A stretch of DNA of 64,000 nt from a bacterium. Lineage in GTDB: Bacteria > Chloroflexota > Anaerolineae > Caldilineales > Caldilineaceae. This document shows, piece after piece, positions 16,251 to 24,656 of this stretch (position 1 is its first letter; each line of letters begins with the position of its first letter). A program made the translations under genes and the position numbers. The stretch is taken from contig WGMT01000062.1 in assembly GCA_016124945.1 (NCBI GenBank), positions 62,001-126,000 on the forward strand. The letters are read 5' to 3'. The notes under the pieces were generated by a model. The model was not told the origin of the DNA and searched no databases. It saw only the letters and a program-made list of their open reading frames with translations.

Positions 16251-19200
16251 ATGGCCAATCAAGACTTTACGCCCGGCGACAGGGCTTCATTCGAACAGGA
16301 CGATGCCGATCTCACAATGCACAGTGGAGACCGAGCTCGACTATCGCTGAGTGCCGTGAACTCTGCCGATCGATTCGTGAACGCACTCTCGCCCTGGATC
16401 CGCGAATCGTTGACCGGCGAACAATCCCCACGTACACAGGGATCATTGATCCGTCGCCTCATGCAAAAGCGGCGGGGTGACTCCTTTACCTTTAACGGCA
16501 CTGTCGGCATCATGCGCCGCTTCCAGCGTATCGTCAACCGTAGTGTGGTCTGGCAGGCCAATGTGGGGTCGATTGATCCCAATCTTTTCGACCGTTTCTC
16601 AATCGAGATGACGCGTCGCCGCGAGATCGGCGCCAACAATATCGGCGAATTGCTCAAGATCAACCGCCAGGAAGAATCCCTCGAAATGCCGCTTGCCGGT
16701 GCACCCGATAGCAGCCGCCCTGCACAGGAACAGCAACCGAGCGAACCGGCACGTCAACTCACTTTCGAAGAGATCAAGCAACGCATCGAAGCAGCGCGCA
16801 ACTTCCGTTCACAGTCGCCTTCCGGCCAACCCGACTTCGTAGAGGCAATGCGTAAACGGACAGAAGCCCAAGCGCCCACGCCGCCTGCACAGCCGACACA
16901 GAGCGCTCCGTCACCGTTTCCTTCTGCCGCGACATCGCAGCAGCCTCCTGTGCCGGCGTCAGGCGATCAGCCCAATCCTGCCGCCATGTCGCCGCGCCTG
17001 CGTCGCCGAATGGGCCGCAAGGTTGAGTACATCTCCATGCCCAAAATGGACGAGGAGAGCGGCGATGCAGACGGCGAGCCTGGGTTATCCACCTACCTTG
17101 CCCTGGCGCCGCCCGGCTTCTCTGAGCCAGGATCACTACCACGAGGATTCTTTGACGAACCAAGCGATGATGTCCTCGTCCAGCGTCGTGTTGAAACACC
17201 AGCACGACGTCGTTTCGCGTCCATTCGCACTGCCGCCACACCTACGTTGACCAGCCAGGATCCTCGCCGCGCGTTGGCGGCTTCCCCGACGCGTAGTGCG
17301 ATTCGGCATCGTCGTCCGCAACAGCCGCGTCGCCCTGCGTCCATTATCGCCCGCTCCATGCAGCATTTGGCCCAAAGCACAAGCGGCTCTCTGTTGGCCA
17401 GTCGGCCCCAGAGTCTACTGTCGCATATCGCCGGCCTACCCGGTAGCAGACGTCCCACTTCTCATCTCGATATACAAACAGCGAACACCGTCTCGCTTGC
17501 ACCGATCTCACCCTCTCTTGATCCCGGCAACTTATCGCCAATCAACAATCGCCGTGAACGATCTAACGTGGACCGGGTCACTTTCGACGACATGCCCCTT
17601 GCTCGGCACCGTCTCCCTGTGGCACAGGCCCAACCAGATCTGGTGGATCTGCAAACGCAGCCGCTTCACCGGCTGCCCACAGTCTCAGTGCGGAGGACGG
17701 CTTCAGTACCAGGTACAGCGTCACGGCTCAGAGCAACACCCTCAGCGCGGAGGACAGCAACGGCGTCGCCGTCTCCTCGGCCGACTGGCGCTGCCACCCC
17801 ATCGACGCCGCCTGGGTCCGCTCGGTTAAGCCTGTCTCGCCCTGCGTCGCCACCCCGCGAGGACTCACCTGTCGCCGGGCGACAAGTAGATCGCCTGGTT
17901 GCGCAACCATTGCCGTCCTTTGCAGCGGCGCAACCTTCGGCCGATGTCCTGCGCCGGGATAGCGATGCTTTTAGTGCTCCCATGGCCGTAGCCGATCTAC
18001 CAACGATCGCTCTACCAATCGCTCTGCCAATCGCTTCGCCCACCCTGTTGCAGGCCGATCAAGTGCTGGTGCGCCGCAGCGCCATGACGCCGACGTCACA
18101 ACTTTGGCAACCGTCTCTGCTCGCCGACTCATTCGGCCCACTTTCAGCAGAGGATGCCACGCCTGAACGTCGCATGGCCTTTTCCCGCACCACCTTGATC
18201 CGCCAGGGCGCTGCGACGCGTCCACGCCTGCCCGCGTCGACCGATTCCGGTTTGGCCCAGTCCTTGCCCGTGTTGTCCGCGCCGGATGCGGCTGCATCAC
18301 CATTGGCGTCACCTCGCGCTGCCTCCTGGATGCCGTTGGCGTATACCGTCCAACGTCTTTTGCAGACGAGGGTGCAGCAGTCAGTTGACGGCGGCGCCGA
18401 TATTTCAGCGGACGTAACGACGCCACTCCGTCCCCAAATAGACCGTTCTCAAACAGACCGTCCTCAAATAGACCGAACATTGTCGCAGCGTCGCCCGGCG
18501 CCTGCGGTTGTGATGCCGCCATTTACATTGCAACCACCGACGAAGGCAAAAGCGCCAACTGTGGCGCAACCATCTATGACTTTGCTCGAGCGAATTGTGC
18601 GCCGGGATTTTGCCCAAAGTCGTGCGACAACATTAGAAGACGGCGTACTCCGTCTCCCACCAACTCCCTCTGTGGCCGCGCCGATTGCGGCACAGAGCAA
18701 CGTCGCCGCTTCTCGTGCGCCAGAGGTAGCGCGTACGTCCGCGCCGTCGGTATCGACTATGGCTGGGACGCGCACACCTACGCCTCAGCCATCAACTGTC
18801 CGCGATGCCCTTTCCACTTTGGGCGCTTCGGAAATGGAACCTGCTGCCACATTCCAGGCACCATTCATACAGCGGACTTCGCTGCTTTCACAGACGTTGC
18901 GGCAACTGGCTTACACGACGCCACCCAGACAAGAATCTTCTTCACCAGCGCTAGTGACGTCACAGCAAAGGCAAACGCGTCTACAGCGTAGCGGTGCTAG
19001 CTTGCGGCCACCACAGCCTCAGTCTGCTCAACCTCGGTCCGTTCAACCTCGGTCCGTTCAACCTCGTGCTGGGCTACAGCACGACTCGGTGGCCATCTCC
19101 CTGCAACCAGGACAACTTGCGCACACATCTGCGCTGTTTGGTGGGGCGCTGCGTGGCGCACAACAACCGCTTTCCGCCGCAAACCTTTGGCGACGTAGCC

Positions 19201-22200
19201 AAACTTCTGCGCCCACCAACGTTGACGCTGCCACTTTGTCAGTGCGCCGACGCTCTTTTGAACAACAGACTGCGCTGAATGTGACGCCACAGACGTCTCA
19301 ATTCGGTGCGCCTGCGGCAACATCGTTGCTCTCGCTTGTCCAAGGCAATATGCCACCTGCTTCGGCACTGCCCGAAGGCCCTATTGGCGAGGGTGCTCTG
19401 GCGACGGTATCACTTGCACAGGTTCCAATTGCACAGGTTCCAATTGGGCAACCAAGGGCAACATTTACACAGATTGATCTGCCTTTGCGTCAGTTGACCC
19501 GCCTCTTTGCCCCTGGGGAACAATCTATGCCCGTGCAGCCTGTCCAATTCGCCAGAGAGGACGCGCCGGCTGTGCAACGGCGGATTTCACAGTTGCCCCG
19601 ATCACCACGCCCTGCGCCCACAAGATCACTACCACCGTCGTCTGTGCAACAACTTTGGGAGACGTCGACGCTGTCTCAATCTTCCACGTTGCCTGTGGCG
19701 CGCCCATCTTTACAGTCAAAACCCACAACTGGTAGACCACGTGTCCAACCGACAAGCACTTCGTCTATTCAACGTCTCTCCTCAGCCGACTCGAACGTTG
19801 ATTTTGCGGCGAGACCCGATATGCCGCCGATGGTGCGCCGTGCAATTGCGCCTCCTGCTGTGGTGCGTCCTGGCAACGTTGTTACAGGGGACTCCTCTGC
19901 GGCACCGCAGTTACAACCTGTGGCGTCCTCGCTTTCTGGGCTTGGGGCTCCGCCTGCGCTATCATCCGAACCGCCCTTGGTTGAGCAAATCCTGGCGCGC
20001 GATTTTGGTGGACTACGTGAGCGTGAATTGGGTGTTACTTCTTCCCAATCGGTGACACAGCGAGCTACGCACGAAGGTCGTCTGCCGTCGGTTGTATCGG
20101 TTGCTGAGGTGCAACGTTTCCCTGTGCGTTATACGCAATCGCCCCGCACCCGCCGCGAATGGACCCGTCAACTGCGCCGTGACCTCATGCCGTCGGCACC
20201 TGTCACAGCGACTGCCATCCATGAGCGGCAGCCTGCAAACTTCGCACCCAGCCCCACGGCGATTCATCGTCGGTATTGGTCGGCGCCTCCCGTCTCTGCT
20301 GCGTGGCCTGAGGTGTGGCGTGAATCTGTCACCGGTGACAGCGTATGGCTGCCTCTTGTACAGCTTCACGCCGGAACCACGGATGTCATTGCGCGTAGTC
20401 AGACGAACGCGTCTGAGACGATGCCACAGGCGCCATTTGCGCGCTTCCCCTGGCTGCGGCGTATAGACGCCCCTGCACCGGAGATAACTCCTTCGGCAGA
20501 TGTGGTGGATGCGCCTCGCCGCAACCCAACCACGGCTGTACTGCAACGAGCTTCTACTCGAACCCCGTTTGTGCAGACAATGGCAGCGAAGCCCTGGACG
20601 GATCGCCAATCCACTGCGCGATCCTCGACGATTTTGCCTGCGTCTCCGCCAGTGTTGCAGACGCCTAATGTGTTGCAACGAGCTTCTGGTGAAGAGAGGA
20701 GCGATTCAAGCGGCGATTCCAATATTGTTTCTTCAACGGCGACGTTGCCGACTCTGTCGCAGGCTATGCCGTTGCGCCGCTTGCAAGCTGCACCAGTGGC
20801 GAATGCGCTGTCGGTGACACAGCTTGATTCGTCGTCACCGGCGGCACCCTCTTCACCACGGTTGGTACCACCAGTGTCATCAGGTGTGTCGTCACCGGTG
20901 CCATCAATGTCGGCGTTTTCTTCAACATTGCCGTCGGGGTTGCCGTCAGCGTTGCCGGTTGTGTCAACTCGTCGTGGCGTGGCGGCTTCTAATTCCTCGC
21001 CGTCGATCGTGGAAGGTGTCGTACGTCGCAGTTTCGCTGATGGACGGCGCCGTGTTCTGGCTGCCGGCCCGTTGAACGTTTCACCGCGGTCGGCTTCGGG
21101 CGTGTTGATTGTAGATACCGAACGCTCCGATTTTATCAGGAGACCCCAGCCGGGCATGTTGATCCCGGCGGGGGTATCGGCCCAGGCTGCAAACTCAGCC
21201 CCGCAGGCTGTATCAACCGCACGCAGTGTTACGCAGATTGGGACGTCGGCAGCGGTACAGCGTCGACTTTCAGCGTCTACGTCGTCTCCGTTGCCACAGA
21301 CAGATGTCGCCGTGTTCACAGATGTGCAGGGTTCGGCGTCTTTGGTGTCGTCGACACAGCCCAATTCTTTGCCGCCTTTGGTTCTCCGTCAATTGGGTGT
21401 AGCCGCTTCGGAGGATCGACCTGTTTCGAATGCTGCACCTGCTGTGTCTTCTGTTGCTTCACCTGCTTCTTCACCTGCTTCTTCATCTGCTGCCTCGCCT
21501 GTTGCCTCGCCGGTTGTCTCACGGGGTCGGCGCATGTCGCAGACGTTGCTTGACCTGGTGGATCGGCCTGCCGATTTAGGCGGTCTGCCCAAGGATTTGG
21601 GCCGAGCGAAAACGATGCCAGGGCAGTTGCGGGCGGGGAATGTCGAAGCGACTTTGTCGCGTTCTCCTGTTCGTCTGCGTGCAGGCGAGGTGGCCCGCCG
21701 CACAGTGACACTGGCTGCGGCGCGGCGCAAGCAGAGCAGCGTTGAGCCGGTTTCAGGGATCTGGCGGGCGGCTTTGCTGCGCGATGCTGTGCCGGCGGCG
21801 GCGATGGCCGAATCTTTCTTGGCGGACGATCAGCCTGTCCTCGCGGCAACCCGCGCAGATGGTGGAAGACGTCTTAACGATGGGGTGCTCAACCGTTCAA
21901 CGTCCGCGCAACTAGGGCTCGTCCTCGGCACGGCGACGGACTTATTTTCACCGCAAGCTGCCACCCGCGTTGAACCGCTTGAGTTGGCCTTGAATCGGCT
22001 ATTGAATCGTCCTTTGCAGGGTGTGGAGGGGAGCCTGCCGCCGTCTGAGCAGGTGCTGCAACGTATGGAGGACGGCGGTTGGCGTTTCAAGCGTAGCGTA
22101 GCGCCGACGTCGCCCCCCCCGGAAGCGAGCGCGCGTGGGCTGGCGCGTTTACAGAGCGCTGCACCGAAACGCCCCATCCCTGCGGCCCCGCGCACCCTGT

Positions 22201-23843
22201 TGGAGCGGGTGTTGCAACGCGATTTTGCTGGGGTAAGGGTGCAGATGGCGTCTTTGGGGGCGTTGGGGATAGAGGCGGCGACACAGGGCAATACGGTTTA
22301 CTTGCCACCGTCGGCGGCGCGTCTCGATTCGCCGGATGCGTTGGCGTTGTTAGGCCATGAGTTGACCCACGTGGCAGCGCGTCTCCCGGCAACGGTGCAG
22401 CGTACGCCGCTGGATCTACCGACGGGTCGGCCAGCCGATCTACTACCGGATCTACCACTAGCTGCACCTTCGTTGACACGACAACTTTCGCAGCGGTTGG
22501 TGCAAATGAGCCTGCGTGAGGAAGAGTCGACCGCCGAAGCGGTTGAGTCGACGGTGCGGCGTGCGGCGCGTGGCCGAAGCGGCGCTGCGCTGCGGGCGCG
22601 TCCTCGGGCGGCGGCGCAGTTGGCGCAGCGAACGGTGGACGGTCGACGCTTTGCGCCGGTGTCATCACTATGGCACGGTGACGGCACGCCGCTGTTGCCG
22701 CCGGAATCGGCCTTGCCCGCGTCGACGAACCCGTTCTTGGCGGATGCTGCGAGTACAGGCGATGTGTTGGAGACGATGCAGGCGCAGGGCTGGCGCTTTA
22801 AGCGTTCGCGTCCTGGCGCGGGGGGTGCTACGAGAGGCGTGGGGGGAAGCGCCGATGTGCAGCGGGCTGTGGATGTTGCACAGTCGCTGTCGACGCGTGG
22901 AGGAGAGATGACGCTGCCCGTACAACCTCGTTCGTTGTTGGAGCGGGTGTTGCAGCGAGATTTCAGCGGTGTACGGATGCAGGTGGCGGGGTTGGAGCCA
23001 TTGGGGGTAGAGGCGGCGGCGCGTGGCAACACCGTCTATTTGCAGCGAGAAACGGCGGCGAATCTCTCGGCACCCCAAAATCTGGCGCTGCTTGGCCACG
23101 AGTTGACACATGTGGCTGCCGCCGGTCATGCACCGGTGCAGCGGCAGGCGATTTCGCCGTCAACGGCTGCCACATCGGATTTGGCGACGCCGCTGGTACA
23201 GCGTTCGATTTTGCCCGATCTGCCATCAAGTCGTGGTAGTGTAGCTGTAGAGGAACGTACTGCTGATCAGGTTGAGGCAGGGATTCAGCGGATGCAGCGT
23301 GTACAGCGTGCCGCCGCTTCTGCACCTGTAAGCACTTCGCCAACCGATCTACCGCTCTCTCCATTGCCGCTGCGGGCGCGTCAGGTGAACAGGGCGATGG
23401 GTGCTCCTTCGTCGTCATCTCGCACTACGTTACAATCTCCAATAAAATCTCCACTGTCCCTATCCGCTGCGCCCTCTGCCGTCCAGCGTACCATTGCGCC
23501 TGATCTCGTGTCTCGGCGCGAGGATGCGCCTTCGGTCTTGACCGGTGTGACGCAGACTTCAATGCCGGTTGCCCAGCGGTTCCATGTGCCTATACAGCGT
23601 AGATCATCTGGCGAAGGGGCGGAGGGCGACAGCAGCCCGAATGGAAACACGTCGACGTCTGTGCCAATGGCACCGATGGGGGAAAAGATTACCATTACCG
23701 CGCCACGTCTTCAACGGAATCCTGACGAACCTACGGTGACCAGCAGCAACGATGTCGAACCCGATTGGGACAGACTGGCGGAGAAGATTCTGCCTCTGCT
23801 CAGGGATCGCCTTTTGTTAGAGCGTGATCGATTGGGTTGGTAG
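16251..23843 (+). CDS. Giant disordered DUF4157 eCIS protein (2530 aa)
   Basis: It starts 6 nt after tube 3. Residues 1-140 form an ordered-looking N-terminal region of unknown family (ALSPWIRESLTG, then FDRFSIEMTRRREIGANNIGELL). Residues 150-1900 are very rich in Pro, Ser, Ala, Gln, Arg and Thr and probably disordered. Two complete DUF4157 units (about 1977-2040 and 2223-2287) each run LLERVLQRDF-GVR, then GNTVYL, then LLGHELTHVAA with the HExxH metallopeptidase signature. Three shorter decayed starts of the same unit occur near 776 (LLERIVRRDFAQSR), 1241 (LVEQILARDFGGLR) and 1583 (IVEGVVRRSFADGR). The C-terminus ends LLLERDRLGW. DUF4157 proteins in this slot are common in eCIS, but this length is unusual. 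Cargo, lumen filler or length-setting roles are all possible; none is shown. Confidence 0.8.
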   Translation: MANQDFTPGDRASFEQDDADLTMHSGDRARLSLSAVNSADRFVNALSPWIRESLTGEQSPRTQGSLIRRLMQKRRGDSFTFNGTVGIMRRFQRIVNRSVVWQANVGSIDPNLFDRFSIEMTRRREIGANNIGELLKINRQEESLEMPLAGAPDSSRPAQEQQPSEPARQLTFEEIKQRIEAARNFRSQSPSGQPDFVEAMRKRTEAQAPTPPAQPTQSAPSPFPSAATSQQPPVPASGDQPNPAAMSPRLRRRMGRKVEYISMPKMDEESGDADGEPGLSTYLALAPPGFSEPGSLPRGFFDEPSDDVLVQRRVETPARRRFASIRTAATPTLTSQDPRRALAASPTRSAIRHRRPQQPRRPASIIARSMQHLAQSTSGSLLASRPQSLLSHIAGLPGSRRPTSHLDIQTANTVSLAPISPSLDPGNLSPINNRRERSNVDRVTFDDMPLARHRLPVAQAQPDLVDLQTQPLHRLPTVSVRRTASVPGTASRLRATPSARRTATASPSPRPTGAATPSTPPGSARLSLSRPASPPREDSPVAGRQVDRLVAQPLPSFAAAQPSADVLRRDSDAFSAPMAVADLPTIALPIALPIASPTLLQADQVLVRRSAMTPTSQLWQPSLLADSFGPLSAEDATPERRMAFSRTTLIRQGAATRPRLPASTDSGLAQSLPVLSAPDAAASPLASPRAASWMPLAYTVQRLLQTRVQQSVDGGADISADVTTPLRPQIDRSQTDRPQIDRTLSQRRPAPAVVMPPFTLQPPTKAKAPTVAQPSMTLLERIVRRDFAQSRATTLEDGVLRLPPTPSVAAPIAAQSNVAASRAPEVARTSAPSVSTMAGTRTPTPQPSTVRDALSTLGASEMEPAATFQAPFIQRTSLLSQTLRQLAYTTPPRQESSSPALVTSQQRQTRLQRSGASLRPPQPQSAQPRSVQPRSVQPRAGLQHDSVAISLQPGQLAHTSALFGGALRGAQQPLSAANLWRRSQTSAPTNVDAATLSVRRRSFEQQTALNVTPQTSQFGAPAATSLLSLVQGNMPPASALPEGPIGEGALATVSLAQVPIAQVPIGQPRATFTQIDLPLRQLTRLFAPGEQSMPVQPVQFAREDAPAVQRRISQLPRSPRPAPTRSLPPSSVQQLWETSTLSQSSTLPVARPSLQSKPTTGRPRVQPTSTSSIQRLSSADSNVDFAARPDMPPMVRRAIAPPAVVRPGNVVTGDSSAAPQLQPVASSLSGLGAPPALSSEPPLVEQILARDFGGLRERELGVTSSQSVTQRATHEGRLPSVVSVAEVQRFPVRYTQSPRTRREWTRQLRRDLMPSAPVTATAIHERQPANFAPSPTAIHRRYWSAPPVSAAWPEVWRESVTGDSVWLPLVQLHAGTTDVIARSQTNASETMPQAPFARFPWLRRIDAPAPEITPSADVVDAPRRNPTTAVLQRASTRTPFVQTMAAKPWTDRQSTARSSTILPASPPVLQTPNVLQRASGEERSDSSGDSNIVSSTATLPTLSQAMPLRRLQAAPVANALSVTQLDSSSPAAPSSPRLVPPVSSGVSSPVPSMSAFSSTLPSGLPSALPVVSTRRGVAASNSSPSIVEGVVRRSFADGRRRVLAAGPLNVSPRSASGVLIVDTERSDFIRRPQPGMLIPAGVSAQAANSAPQAVSTARSVTQIGTSAAVQRRLSASTSSPLPQTDVAVFTDVQGSASLVSSTQPNSLPPLVLRQLGVAASEDRPVSNAAPAVSSVASPASSPASSSAASPVASPVVSRGRRMSQTLLDLVDRPADLGGLPKDLGRAKTMPGQLRAGNVEATLSRSPVRLRAGEVARRTVTLAAARRKQSSVEPVSGIWRAALLRDAVPAAAMAESFLADDQPVLAATRADGGRRLNDGVLNRSTSAQLGLVLGTATDLFSPQAATRVEPLELALNRLLNRPLQGVEGSLPPSEQVLQRMEDGGWRFKRSVAPTSPPPEASARGLARLQSAAPKRPIPAAPRTLLERVLQRDFAGVRVQMASLGALGIEAATQGNTVYLPPSAARLDSPDALALLGHELTHVAARLPATVQRTPLDLPTGRPADLLPDLPLAAPSLTRQLSQRLVQMSLREEESTAEAVESTVRRAARGRSGAALRARPRAAAQLAQRTVDGRRFAPVSSLWHGDGTPLLPPESALPASTNPFLADAASTGDVLETMQAQGWRFKRSRPGAGGATRGVGGSADVQRAVDVAQSLSTRGGEMTLPVQPRSLLERVLQRDFSGVRMQVAGLEPLGVEAAARGNTVYLQRETAANLSAPQNLALLGHELTHVAAAGHAPVQRQAISPSTAATSDLATPLVQRSILPDLPSSRGSVAVEERTADQVEAGIQRMQRVQRAAASAPVSTSPTDLPLSPLPLRARQVNRAMGAPSSSSRTTLQSPIKSPLSLSAAPSAVQRTIAPDLVSRREDAPSVLTGVTQTSMPVAQRFHVPIQRRSSGEGAEGDSSPNGNTSTSVPMAPMGEKITITAPRLQRNPDEPTVTSSNDVEPDWDRLAEKILPLLRDRLLLERDRLGW
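19028..19070 (+). repeat. 15-bp minisatellite in the giant DUF4157 gene
   Basis: TCAACCTCGGTCCGT at 19028-19042 and 19043-19057, with a partial third copy to about 19070, encoding repeated VQPRS. A second 15-bp pair, GCACAGGTTCCAATT, is at 19416-19430 and 19431-19445 and encodes AQVPI twice. Both keep the frame. Confidence 0.85.
22056..23119 (+). repeat. Duplicated DUF4157 module inside the giant gene
   Basis: Two tandem protein modules of about 240 residues. Each has a GWRFKRS block (codons near 22078 and 22786), then a PR-LLERVLQRDF block (near 22190 and 22928), then a GHELTHVAA block (near 22355 and 23094). Spacing is similar in both copies, indicating segmental duplication followed by divergence. 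Confidence 0.8.
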
Positions 23844-23906
23844 GGGCAGTTAGCCAGGTAGCCATTCATTTGCGCAATATGCAGTGTCCTCTGGGGGGAG
23901 GAGCCG

Positions 23907-24572
23907 ATGACCACAGGTGCATTTCAAAAAGCCAAAATCGAAGTGGCGGAAGGGTCCAAGAGTGGCCAATTCGTCGAATTTATGTACAATCCCACATCAC
24001 TTACTGTCTCCAAGTCGGTGAATTGGTCGCGCACACCGAAACCAGGCGGCAATGCGCCTGAGACCGATTTCGGCGGCGGCGATGCAACGACCTTCTCCAT
24101 TCCCAGTGTCATTTTTGATGGTACGATTCCCCTGGTTGGGGAGACAGCACCGCGCGCCAGTATCATGGCTGACCTCGATAAGTTGGTCAGCTTTATGGAC
24201 ATTGATGATTCATTGGAACGTCCTGCCTTTTGCCGTTTTATGTGGGGTGAGTATCGTTCGGCGCAAGTGACCATCGAAAAGGTAGACATTACTTATCAGC
24301 TCTTCGACCGTGGCGGAAAACCCCTACGGGCTGAAGTTAGCATCAGCTTTCGTCAGGCAGAAGACCCCACTGAACTTCCCTACCAGAACCCAACTTCGCG
24401 CAGCTACGCCCGCAAGTACCATACGGTGATCGAAGGCGAAACGCTGGATTGGATTGCGCACCAGGAGTACGGAGATGCCGGCGCCTGGCGTCACATTGCG
24501 GAGGCGAACAACCTGAACGATCCATTGAATTTGCGCCCAGGACAGTTGTTGCGAATCACACCAAGAAATTGA
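23907..24572 (+). CDS. LysM-domain baseplate hub protein (Afp7/gp53-like)
   Basis: 221 aa with GGGGGGAGGAG before the ATG. Residues 1-155 are the CIS tube/hub-type domain (VEFMYNPTSLTVSKSVNWSR, then RPAFCRFMWGEYRSAQVTIEKV). Residues about 170-219 are a LysM motif (YHTVIEGETLDWIAHQEYGD, then NNLNDPLNLRPGQLLRI). In Afp/PVC this protein sits between tube and spike, and in phages gp53-type LysM proteins stabilise the baseplate hub. The gene order before the spike fits. Confidence 0.9.
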   Translation: MTTGAFQKAKIEVAEGSKSGQFVEFMYNPTSLTVSKSVNWSRTPKPGGNAPETDFGGGDATTFSIPSVIFDGTIPLVGETAPRASIMADLDKLVSFMDIDDSLERPAFCRFMWGEYRSAQVTIEKVDITYQLFDRGGKPLRAEVSISFRQAEDPTELPYQNPTSRSYARKYHTVIEGETLDWIAHQEYGDAGAWRHIAEANNLNDPLNLRPGQLLRITPRN

Positions 24573-24656
24573 CGATTCGTGTTGGGCGCTCAACAATTAC
24601 TCGACAAGACAATCGACAATCGTTAATCAAAAATTTGTTGATTTAAGGACCAATCC

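Noticed and set aside
17971..23418. Several 150-320 aa ORFs on the minus strand and other plus frames inside the giant DUF4157 gene
   Set aside because: Low-complexity, GC-rich repetitive codons leave all frames open. Only frame 16251-23843 carries DUF4157 units and the shared C-terminal motif.
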